Source of the DNA: Nereocystis luetkeana
Lineage: Eukaryota > Sar > Phaeophyceae > Laminariales > Laminariaceae
DNA: 64,000 nucleotides
Reading direction: 5' to 3'
Assembly: GCA_031213475.1 (NCBI GenBank)
Contig: JARUPZ010000016.1
Coordinates: 3,787,491-3,851,490 of the forward strand
Both the position numbers and the translations under genes were made by a program. Below are positions 11,016 to 20,355 of this stretch, one piece after another. Positions within the stretch are counted from its first letter, which is position 1; every line of letters starts with the position of its first letter. The notes under the pieces are model-generated. The model worked only from the letters and a program-made list of their open reading frames with translations. It had not been told where the DNA came from and made no database searches.

Positions 11016-11431
11016 TCCTCATCATCACTCGCAAAAACGCCAAAATGTTTCACTTCACACAACGGAGCATCGGTATAAAGCACAATCAATGGCTACATCA
11101 CCGATGACTGGAAGGTTGTGGTGCTCTCCAGGTGGATGATATATCTCTTAGGGTGTGTTTTAACCCTCCCCAGCGAGCATCGGAACGAGCGGAAAGGAAC
11201 GAGGCTGTTCGTGGTAATTCGTTCCGTTCCTATGTACAAGAACATGTTTGGGTCCATGCAGAATCCTGGGCCCCGCCAGCCCAATCGGCACGAACGGCAT
11301 CTTTTGCACATACCACGGCGCCACGGCAAATTATTGTCCACGCCCATTTCCCGTGGTGTCCATCTACATCAAATAATCTGGTATTTTTTCCCGTTCGGTC
11401 GGGCCGTTCGGTCCTCCCAGACAGAAAAAGG

Positions 11432-12409
11432 CTGGGATGCGTATTTCCTCACCCGGAACCCAAAAATTTCCGGGAAACAGCCTTTTTCAGCTTTTCCAAA
11501 AAATTTCCCCTATTTCCTCTCGTTCGAGGAAAAAAAGGCGTAATTTTGGGGGGGGGACAAAAAATATCATCCCCGGGTGGCCCATGCACTACATAAAGCA
11601 CAAGTATAAGATTCGTTCAGGCCTTCGGACAGACATTTTCGATAATTTTCACTCTACCGGCACCAGGTGCACAGCAGTAGTAGCAGTTGCGCACAATGCA
11701 AGTACTTTAGTAAATGTTCATCGGTTTCAGTTGATTTTTAATTGTTCATGTCCTCCGTGATTTCGTCCTGCAGCAATTTGATACTGGAATAGTAGGACTA
11801 CTGCCGTAGTACTGATAGCGATCTCTCATGTACGAATATACTTATGATATGTCGCGAGGTAAATCAGCAACACAAAGCGCAAAGCAGGAAGTGAGCAGTT
11901 ACAGCAGTGCGCTGCTTCGTACGCGTGTAGCGATCGCGACCTTATCCGCGACTAGAAACTGTAAACATGGACGCTGGACGCCTCAACGAAATCCCAGCGT
12001 CCCAGCTGCATCTGCGCCGAGTTCACCCTTTCCATTCGAATATGTCAGCTCATATATATGATTATATTTTATATTGTATTAATAGTCGATTCCTTCGATG
12101 ATTCCGCTCGCCATAACATCCAATTCCTCGCAGCAAAACATCACATGCGTACGCAACGCAATGGGCAGCGCTACATTCCCAAATAGTCGCAACCCAAAAA
12201 TCAGAAATCGAAGTGTGGGCGCCTACGTAGCGCTCTGCTCTGCTGCACAGCTTAGCAGCGTTTGAAAAAAAAAACGGGGGTTTCCATTCTATATGGAGGC
12301 GTTATTTGCCCGGGGATAGGGGACGCAAAGAATTTTCTCTGAAAAAAATTATTACCTCGAGCCCTATTAATTTCGGGTAATTACCGCTACCGGGAAATAC
12401 GCATCCCTG
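11432..12409. mobile_element. 978-bp non-autonomous hAT-like transposon with 8-bp TSD
   Basis: Terminal inverted repeats CTGGGATGCGTATTTCC (left) and CAGGGATGCGTATTTCC (right, complemented) differ at one position. The bases outside are GAAAAAGG at 11424-11431 and GAAAAAGG at 12410-12417, a perfect 8-bp target duplication. An 8-bp duplication with ends starting CAGGG is characteristic of hAT elements. The interior encodes nothing like a transposase and holds only short frames, so the copy must have been moved in trans. A poly-G tract and FRNXEF-like CCGGGAA words flank the ends internally. The insertion looks recent enough to keep an intact duplication. Confidence 0.8.
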
Positions 12410-12419
12410 GAAAAAGGGG

Positions 12420-12845
12420 TGCAACACTTCTTCTTCCTCTTCCTAGGTATACTGTTTTTCTTGGGCTGACTGAATCTATTCGTTTCCCATACCCAATCAA
12501 CACCAATTCATGCGGCAAATCTGATTCCATTCGGTTTGTTCCAATGCTCTGGGGAGGGGGGGTTAAGACACACCCTTAGGGAGTCGTCGTCGAAGATGCC
12601 GCGGGAACAAAAACTACGTTGCCGAATGGGTAGTATTCAATTTAATACTCGTAAGTTATTATTAAATAGGCCCAAAAAAGGGCTAAAAAGGGCTAATTTT
12701 TATGAACCATTCTACAACCATGAAATACGGATGATGGATCTTGTTTGTAAATCCCTCCCTCTAGATTCCAAGTCGTATGCATAATATGTCTGCACACTCT
12801 GGGCAATGGACACAACAATAGTATATTGCTTCAACAACAGATGGG
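12420..12845. other. No gene recognised
   Basis: An 82-codon plus-strand frame (12536-12784) is the only notable frame. It has no recognisable motif. AT content rises towards the minisatellite. Confidence 0.35.
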
Positions 12846-12849
12846 GGGA

Positions 12850-13405
12850 ATATATCGATGGGTATTGTCTGCGCTCATTGATTGTGGAAGGTATATGTCA
12901 ATAGATATTGTCCACGTCAATAGACTGGTGATACTGTCGATCGATAGCCTTAAAGTTTGTCGAACACATAAGATGGCGAACCGCGTCCTTCGATGGCCGT
13001 TGCAGGCCACAATAGGTTGTGGGAGATGTCTATCGATGGCCATTGCCGGCCACAATAGATCGTGCGAAATGTCTATCGATGGCCATTCATTGCCGGCCAC
13101 TATAAGTCGTGCGAGATGCCTACCGATAGCCATTGGTCGCCACAATAGATTGTGCGAGATGTCTATCGATAGCCATTATTGCTGGCCACAGTAGATTCTA
13201 CGAGATGTCTATCGACGCCCATCATTGCCGACTACAATAATACTAGATTGTGCGGTATGTCCATCGATTGCCATTGCCGGCCACAATAGATTATGCGAGA
13301 TGTCTATCGGTGGCCATTGCCCACAGCAGTAGATTGTGCGAGATGTCTATCAATGGCTATCCCCGGGCACAATAGATTGGACAAGCCATCCATCGATAGC
13401 CATCT
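12850..13405. repeat. Minisatellite array 1, unit about 43 bp
   Basis: From about 12990 roughly ten units repeat. A unit reads approximately GATGGCCATTGCCGGCCACA then ATAGATTGTGCGAGATGTCTATC. Unit length varies (about 43-52 bp) through small insertions; one unit carries TAATACTA where its neighbours read TA. Units contain the palindromes ATCGAT and GGCC/CCGG. Frames across it are repeat artefacts. Confidence 0.8.
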
Positions 13406-13409
13406 CGCG

Positions 13410-15015
13410 ATATACGCGAGCCAATCGTCTACCGGTATTATTTTGGAAGTTGGCCCAAAAATCTATCGTGGATGGCGATGGTTTCTGTTGGACACAATCG
13501 CATACCCGAGTTTCCTACTCAATAGTTGTCTTTCCGATGATAATGAGATGTTATTGGAGCACACCAAGTTAGTTGCCAAACATGTATCAGGTATATTATG
13601 TTCTGTACCAGGTATGTATGTGGTAATGTGCACCGACGTCATCATGTTGTGAAGGCCATACGCTCTCGCACTCTTCTTTTGAACAAGACATCATAATATA
13701 TATATAGACGTCGCTAGGAACTCGCGCACCAGGATATTATTGGTAACTGCCGTCAACTTGTGTGCGCTGGTAGTTTCGGAAATTGATTCGACTTGATGCC
13801 CTTACTTTGTCCTATATTAACTCCACTTTGAATAAGGCGTGGATCGATAAACTAAAACCACCTTCAGAAGCTGAATATTGTCATCTTTCCGTTTCTCATC
13901 TCGAGGTTTTTGTCCCATACTGGAATCAATTAAGTCAGATTTTTTTTTCGGATGCCGGTCAACTTTACAAGAAAGTCGTCAGCTTTCCGTTTATCAGCTT
14001 GAGTTTTTATGTGCCTCAAATGAAGTATAAGTCAGATAAATATTTTTCGGAGCCCGGCCAACAACCTATTGTGGGTGGCGATGGCTATAATAATTGTTGG
14101 ACACAAACGCGTCCCTATTGTTGGCGGCAGTAGAAGCTTCGGCGGTCGTCAAGAATAGCCGTCGACATGCATCATTCCACGGTATACAATAGGTTTGTAG
14201 GCAAAAGTCTATTGCGAAATCACGCCCAGCAGTCTATAATGGGTGACGATGGCTATTGATGGGTACAATCGCGTGTATATTGTTGGCGGCAATGGCCATC
14301 GCTAGGCAAACGTTTTGGTCTATTGTCAAACAATATATATCGCGGTTGCTTTCCCAACATAATTTGTTTTGGACAATGGCCATCTATGAACAACCTTGTG
14401 ACTGTCAAAGGCATATTGTGTCCATTGCCGAAAATATATTGTGTCCTGACAATTATCTATCGATATACAGCGTTGCCAGTCTATTGTCGTTAACAACATC
14501 CATCGATCTATAAATAGACAGCGTTGTCAGTCCATTGTGATTAACAGTGTTTGTTTATCGATAGACAGTGCTGCTAGTCTACTGTGGTTCACGATGGCTG
14601 TCGTGAGCCATTGTTGCCAGCCTGTTGTCGTTAACAATATCTATTGATACACGCTTTTTTGGGGTTGCTACTGTAGCGGCAATGTTCTAGTTCCTCTATA
14701 TTGTCCAGGGTATCAGCACATTACTACTGTACCTCATCTATCCCGAGGGATCACTATAAATATCACCGAGTACCAACCACAACAACACAGCCGACAATGC
14801 AACACACTTGACCCCCATGATGCCCACTACCTTGTTGAGACACACAACGTTGCAGCCCTCCTTCACGCTATGCCATGCACCCACATTGCTGCTCATCACC
14901 ATACACCATGCACTCATTCCATACTGGTGGTGATCACAAGATGAAATTATGACATTGCTGCGGCGCAAAATATTGCAGTTCTCAAACAATCAGAGTACGT
15001 TGTAGGTGTTGAAAC
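13410..15015. repeat. Diffuse relatives of the minisatellite; no gene
   Basis: Words such as GGCGATGGCTAT, TTGTTGGACACAA and CTATTGTTGGCGGCA recur at 13470, 14080 and 14250. A second set (GTCTATTGTCGTTAACAACA and ATCGATAGACAGTG) recurs with a spacing near 60 bp across 14440-14650. TACCAGGTA is at 13606. No frame has recognisable content. Confidence 0.4.
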
Positions 15016-15019
15016 AGGC

Positions 15020-15500
15020 GGGTGATGGTGTCCATCGATAGACATTGCACACCACAATAGATTCTCACCGATGCCCATCGATAGCAATTGCCTGTCACAA
15101 TAGACTAGAAATGTATCTATCGATAGCCATTGTTGGTCACAATAGATTCAGAAACATATACCAGGTACCAGGGTACCTGGTATATCGATAGCCATTGCCG
15201 TCACAATAGATTAAGAAATCCATCTATCGATAGCCATTGCCGGCACAACAATTATTAATAGATCAATAAGTTTGTTTTCATCGATAGCCACTGCTGTCGA
15301 CCGCAATAGATTCTACAAGCTATCTGCCGATAGCCATTGTCAGTGACAGTAATAGCTTTCAACCCAGGTACTTCAGCATACTCCTGCCTGAACAGTATGT
15401 TGGGGACGTAACCTATCGATAGTCATTATCGACTTCAATGGATCGAGGAACGTGCCCATCGATAGACTTTGCCGACTACAAGAGACCCGTTCATTGCACC
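15020..15500. repeat. Minisatellite array 2, same family as array 1
   Basis: About ten further units of the ATCGATAGCCATTGCC...CACAATAGATT family. One unit is expanded by a block containing TACCAGGTA (15159) and TACCTGGTA (15174). Another is expanded around CAATTATTAATAGATC. Regular neighbours lack these blocks, so the short insertions can be read directly against the unit consensus. Confidence 0.75.
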
Positions 15501-15651
15501 ATATTCTATTGCTATTGCAGGGGCCATTGTCTATCGTCCAGGGTGTGATTTTATGTTGGCGAAACGCCCACGCGCGGGGACTAGACGACGCTTTGCTAAG
15601 GGTTTTATTAATATAGTAGCGTCCCCACAAACAAGTGTCTGCCACATACCC

Positions 15652-15783
15652 TGCGGGGGGCACGACAGACAGCAGTGTTTTTTATTTGTAATTTTCTTAT
15701 TCGATTTTTCTTTCTTTTCTCCCCTCTCTTTCGTAGAATGTCTATGCCCTGCGCGTCGCATCCAATAGGTCATGGCATTGGGT
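15652..15783 (+). mobile_element. Short rearranged LINE-A 3' UTR fragment
   Basis: Begins with the CTGCGGGG...CACGACAGA block of the LINE 3' UTR and continues through a T-rich stretch to a GTCGCATCCAATAGGTCATG sequence that aligns with the LINE near its last 200 bp. It lies tail-to-tail against the 3' end of the minus-strand LINE that starts at 15785. Confidence 0.5.
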
Positions 15784-16000
15784 TGTGTGTGTGTTCTTCA
15801 CATTCAACCGTTCTTTCTACCCGTCGACATCCAGCACAACCAGTGTCCGTGCCGATTCTTCAATCAATCCTAGAACAACGAGAAGAGATACAAGTTCTGT
15901 GGTCACAAAGCTACGCCACAGAGATACTACGTTGCCACGTACCTGGTATGCAGTAAGCACAGCAGTGGGCAATGCAATGCCATGACATCATACTAGGTAC

Positions 16001-16362
16001 TCCGGTCGCCCCGGTGGTTCAAGTGGTTAACCTCGAATTCTACTTGTGTTTGAGTCCTGGGTTCGAGCCCCAGGTGGGTCGGACATTTGACTTTATTTGC
16101 AAAAATAAAAATAAAAAGGATCGAATTGTGCCTACCCACGCTGCAAAGCGCTCTCAACAATTAATTGAATCCTTTTTTATTTTTATGTTTGCAAATAAAG
16201 TCAAAGTCCCACCCACCTGGGGCTCGAACCCAGGAGGACTCAAACAAGTAGAATTCGAGGTTAACCACTTGAACCACCGGGGCGACCGGCCTTGGAAGGA
16301 GAGAGAGAAGAAGATGTGCGAAGATACCAAATGGGATGAGCAAACAAAAAAAAAAAAAACGA
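16001..16362 (+). mobile_element. Palindromic tRNA-headed SINE-like element inside the LINE 3' UTR
   Basis: Two arms of about 130 bp face each other (16002-16131 and 16158-16289) around a 26-base loop. Each arm starts CCGGTCGCCCCGGTGG and contains a perfect polymerase III A box (TGGTTCAAGTGG) and B box (GGTTCGAGCCC) about 34 bp apart, a T-arm-like CTGGG/CCCAG stem and a D-arm-like GGTT/AACC stem, then GACTTTATTTGCAAA and an A-rich stretch. There is no proper acceptor stem, so this is not a working tRNA. Beyond the right arm a GGAGAGAGAGAAGAAGATG segment leads to an A-rich tail. The borders were set by comparison with the two uninterrupted LINE copies. Confidence 0.75.
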
Positions 16363-17059
16363 ACAGGCAAGACATACACATTCTATGAAATGTCTAAACG
16401 AAAGGAAACAATCAAAGAGAAAACAAAAACAAAGAAGACTAAAACCGAAAGAGAAAACGAAAAAAAATGAAAGCAAAAACTAGACGAAACAATCTGTCGT
16501 GCCCCCCCCCCCCGCAGGCGAGGTGGCCAACACTTGAAAAAGAACGAGCTGAAAAAAAAACGAAAAAAACCCACTGCTTGTTAACAGAGTGAGACAAAGA
16601 ACCAACGAAAAAATAAAAAGGGAAAATAGCAGGCAGACCAAAGCCCAAAGCACCCTCCAGGTGGCGGCAGCAGTTTTTGATACGAGTAGTATAGCCAGGT
16701 TCTCCCTGCTAACCCGCCTGGTACCTTGCTACCCAGACTGCCGTCTCCGCCCTGCATTCGCCAACTATGCTCAGCCCCTTGGCTTCAGACAATGCGAAAC
16801 GAGCAGAGCAGGTTCGTCATCCAACCACGCCACACGACTCCTTCAATACGGCTTATCAATCAGAAAAGGAAGAGGAAGAGAAAAAACGAAAATCACGGAG
16901 AATCAACGCAAGAAAGAAAAAACAAAACAAAAGAGAACACAAGGGAAGACCACGTTCGAACCAGCTGCAACAGTTGGTGGCACTAGTAGTATGGTTATTT
17001 TACTTCCTAGTCGGCCTGGTGCCTAGCTACCCTGTCTGCCAGCTCCTTCCTTCTTTCGT

Positions 17060-17362
17060 CTACCGCAGTTTCCCTTCTACTCCTCCTGTTCTCTCCGCAT
17101 TCCCTTGGTCGAGTTTTCGGCCACTTCTCCAGTTGCCCCCTCCACCCCCATTCCCTTGGACACCATCCACGGCGGATGCGCGGCGCTGCCTACTCATCTC
17201 AGCCTCAGCCTCGTGCCACCTCACCATGAACCGTTCGGCTGCTTCAAGGATCCCCCGGTACCACTTCCCCGCCTTTTTGGCTGCAGTGGACCACAACGCG
17301 GTCTCAACTCCAAACACCAAGGGGGCAACTTCCATTGACCCTTCGGTGGCTCGGAACTCCAT
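17060..17362 (-). pseudogene. LINE-A C-terminal tail fragment
   Basis: This 100-codon frame continues the reverse-transcriptase ORF after a stop near 17387. It contains the repeated-type sequence MEFRATEGSMEVAPLVFGVE and a run WHEAEAEMSRQRRAS, and ends in a Gly-rich stretch. Its last part aligns with the start of the truncated copy at 4815, which ties the 3' UTR family to this coding region. Confidence 0.6.
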
Positions 17363-17386
17363 AAGGTCTTCGACTATGCATCTATG

Positions 17387-18407
17387 TCAAGTCTTACACT
17401 GTCCGCCCGGTCTCGGGTTCTCCCCACCAGCTATCGTATCGAACACTACCCGACAGGGTAATCGCTCCTTTCTTTGCTGTGCCACGCCCCCCGCAAAGAA
17501 GAGCCGCCGTTTACGAATGGTCGTTTCGATGCTCTCGCAACGTGTCATCTTGAGGGCCTTCGCGTACGAGAGGGTGGCATGATCAGTACGAAGTCGGCGC
17601 TGGAAGCCAATGACTCGCAACAGGACTTGGTGCTGAGCCGTTCGAAGCTTGGCAAAGTATTCCGCTCTGAGGGTCCACGTCACACACCCGTACAGCAGGG
17701 TCTCAATCACCTCGGCCTTCAGCATTCGGGCTTTAAGGCTAAGCGGGGCGGTCGTCCTATCATACAACTCCGGGCCGAACCGTTTGAGGCATGCTCGCAT
17801 GAGGCGGATCCGTCGGTCGATTTCGAGCGAGAGGTCAGCGTTTTCGTTGATAATGCCGCCTAGGTATGAGAACTGGGTCGTCTGCTTATACCTCTGGCCT
17901 GCCGCTTCGATGACGAGCGCTGGTGCGAGGGTTGTCTGGTCTGGTGTTTGTAGGAGCATTGCCTCTGTCTTCTTTTCCGACACCGTGAGGCCTGCTGCTT
18001 CGAAGACAGTCACGACGACTGTCATCATTTTCGCGAGCCCTTCAGCCGACTTCGAGACAATTCCTGCATCATCGGCGTACAACATGCCCCACACAGCCCT
18101 TCGCACGCACGCCAATGGCTCCTGCTTCTCTATTCGAACTAATCCAGCATCACTGAGTTGGATCAAGTCCCTTACGGTGGCTTCGTTTTGGCTAAAGCGT
18201 ACTACTACGACGTGTCACGCAGCAGCGGAGAATACGCTGGACAGTAACGGTGATAGCACACAGCCTTGCCCCAGCCCCTGCGTGACACCAAACCATTCCG
18301 AGTGCTCGCCGTCATCAGTACGCACGCGAGCCCGCATGCCATCGTGGAAATTACGGATAATTCTCAGGATCTTGATTGGTGCGCCAAAGCGTGTGAGTAC
18401 CTACCAT
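17387..18407 (-). pseudogene. LINE-A reverse transcriptase, palm to C-terminus
   Basis: Reading leftwards from 18407, the frame first gives [17 protein letters not shown] and [15 protein letters not shown], the RT fingers/palm motif GxxQGxxxSPLL. After a stop near 18210 and a frame change it continues with MLYADDAGIVS, the catalytic YADD box, then FSYLGGIINENADLSLEI and the family's C-terminal RRLFFAGGVAQQRKERLP region. The breaks make it non-functional. It is followed immediately by the C-terminal tail at 17060-17362. Confidence 0.85.
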
Positions 18408-18640
18408 AATTCAATTGTTGAGAGCGCCTTGCAGCGTGGGTAGGCACAATTCGATGCGAGTCGACGAGGGAAGAAAAGGCTGAAATCTTCTCGCGATGAA
18501 AATGAAGGCACGTACCGTGGCGGGAAGGGGGTAAAAGACTCTGCTATGTGACCCCGGATCTGAGTTAGGAGTTGTAAGGAGAGAGGGAAGAAGATGGGCG
18601 AAGATAATCAATGGGATGAGCAAAAAAAATAAAAATAAAA
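18408..18640 (+). mobile_element. SINE-like insertion splitting the LINE reverse transcriptase
   Basis: Starts ATTCAATTGTTGAGAGCGCC and includes the complement of the central loop of the palindromic element at 16132-16157. It ends with the same GGAGAGAGGGAAGAAGATGG...GATGAGCA segment and an A-rich tail (AAAAAAATAAAAATAAAATA). It lacks the tRNA-like arms. It separates RT codons at 18641 and above from those at 18407 and below, and reading resumes on the other side in the expected order of motifs. Confidence 0.6.
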
Positions 18641-18642
18641 TA

Positions 18643-19498
18643 TCAGCCCTCGGTCGACAGAGTCGTACGCTTTCTGCAGATCGATGAAGCACACGTACAA
18701 GGGATTTTGCTCTGTCGTCCGAGCTCTTGCAACAGGCGCACGACGAACAACATATCAATCGTCGATCGTGCGGGGCGGAAGCCGCACTGTTCCTCAGGGA
18801 GTAGTTCCTCGGTCTCGCAGTAGTTGCTTAGGCGGGACGCGACGATCTTCAACAAAACTTTGCCTGCGTGGGCAACAAGCGAAATCCCTCTGTAGTTGTT
18901 GCAGTCAGTTCGGTCCTTCTTTTTGTGAAGGACCTTGATGATCGCATATTTCCATTGCTGGGGGACTTCTCCTGTTGACCACACATTGACAAGGATGTTG
19001 TGGAAGCACTGAGCGAATGCCGGGTGGTCGATGTTTAGGAGTTCGGCCGGGAGACCATCTGGCCCGACAGCTTTCCAATTTGACACCCCCTTAAGTGCTT
19101 CTGTCATCTCGTCCATGGATGGTTCATCTTCAAGCGATAGGTTAGGCGGTCGCGGTGGCAAGAGGCCGATGATCGTGGGATCGTGTTTCAGCGACTTCGT
19201 ATTCAAGAGTTTGTGGCAAAACCCCGCATCGTCCACGAATTCGCACTTTATCCCGTAAGAGCGTGCCATCCTCGTCCCGAATGAACTGTTGGCTCCTCGC
19301 TTTAGTCCCTTCCAATCCTACCGTACTCTTAAGGTTCTTGTAAAAGCATCTCTGGTCGTTGTTCGCTAGGAGTCGTTCGGTTTCGGCAAGGTACGTTTTG
19401 AAGTACGCATGCAGTCCTGCGGCAATCACCTTCTGCAGGTTCGCACACGCAGATCTCAGTGTCTTCCACGCGGTTCTATCCCGGGGGTGGGCACGCAA
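18643..19498 (-). pseudogene. LINE-A linker and N-terminal reverse transcriptase
   Basis: Two overlapping frames (19142-19498 and 18643-19269) together show a linker with [20 protein letters not shown] and then RT motifs: [52 protein letters not shown] and [17 protein letters not shown]. These are the conserved first blocks of LINE reverse transcriptases. A frameshift near 18710 moves the next motif ([13 protein letters not shown], with the first catalytic Asp) into another frame just before the 18408-18640 insertion. Confidence 0.85.
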
Positions 19499-19664
19499 GA
19501 ATTGTCGTGCATCCTCCCTCGCTGTTCATGCTGGTATGAATGCGGTCAAAGCTTCGGCAGACTCACAGCATCCATGTCTGCGGTGGCGACGCGCAGGGGG
19601 TGGTACCTCTTTTTCGACCGCATCAATAATAGCCGTAGTGAAAAAATCAACCATACCAGACGTA

Positions 19665-20350
19665 TTACGGGGCTGGATAGGCTAGAGTGGAAATTACCCT
19701 GGCGACTACTCGTTCACGACACTTTCCATCGGACATAAAAAGCTGCCTGTCGAACTCTCGGCGTTTTGTCGGTCTACGTATTTGTCTGTTGGGCCCAAAG
19801 AGACCACCGAGTCGGACTTTGATATACAAGATGTTGCGGTCCGAGTCAGCCTTAGCTGGGGCAGGAGGCTGTGGGACGACGTTAGCATCTTGTACTCTAA
19901 GTCGATGGACTTGACGGGTTAGGATGTAGTCGATCCGCTTACGGTCATTCGGGTTGGTGCCGTTGTGTGTATGCGATATCCCACGATTGCGCGTGTTGAA
20001 AAACGTGTTGGTGAGAGCTAACTTACAATTGGTGGCGAACGACAGGAGCCGTCCGCCATTATCGTTACGATCATCACGTCCATACGCTCCCAGCACTCTA
20101 CTTTCATCATCACCGCACCCTTCCTTCCTCTGTCCAGGTCGCGCGTTGGCATCCATCAGTTAGTACAAACAGACAATCTTTCGTCGGGATTTGTTCCGCC
20201 AAGTCCTCCAGCTTCTGCCAGAAAATACGTTTCAGTTCGGCGTCCTTGGTACAATCAGTTGGAGCATACGCAACGACGAAATTGACTGCCTCGCAGTGTA
20301 CCCGGGTCGTTGCCCCTCTAAAACGGGTGCGATTCGTCTGTGGCGAATGG
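19665..20350 (-). pseudogene. LINE-A endonuclease domain (APE type), truncated
   Basis: From the 5' side the translation shows AVNFVVAYAPTDCTKDAELK, then after a frameshift DANARPG, NTFFNTRNRGISHTH and RKRIDYILTRQ. The order VAYAPT - D(M)NA - NTFF...TH - R..IDYIL matches the C-terminal half of exonuclease-endonuclease-phosphatase domains of APE-type LINEs, with the catalytic Asp and His region visible. The N-terminal catalytic part is missing because the copy is 5'-truncated near 20355. Confidence 0.8.
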
Positions 20351-20355
20351 CGTGG

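Larger units (their letters stand above)
15785..20355 (-). mobile_element. Long decayed LINE-A (APE endonuclease + reverse transcriptase)
   Basis: Reading right to left the element shows an apurinic-type endonuclease, a linker, a reverse transcriptase with YADD, a C-terminal tail, and a T-rich 3' UTR that ends TTCAATGTGAAGAAC(CA)n at about 15785-15810. The 5' limit is near 20355, inside the endonuclease, so the copy is 5'-truncated. Several frameshifts and stops break the frame, and two later insertions interrupt it (16001-16362 and 18408-18640). Removing the first restores colinearity with the copies at 4815-5812 and 8381-8747. No functional protein can be made from it. The layout suits an APE-type LINE; I cannot assign the clade without a tree. 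Confidence 0.85.

Noticed and set aside
12990..13400. Regularly spaced repeats reminiscent of a CRISPR array
   Set aside because: The whole unit repeats, including the would-be spacers, units vary in length, and the context is eukaryotic with no cas genes. It is a minisatellite.
16005..16080. Functional tRNA gene
   Set aside because: A and B boxes and D/T-arm pairing are present, but there is no 7-bp acceptor stem and the sequence occurs as inverted arms with a SINE-type tail.
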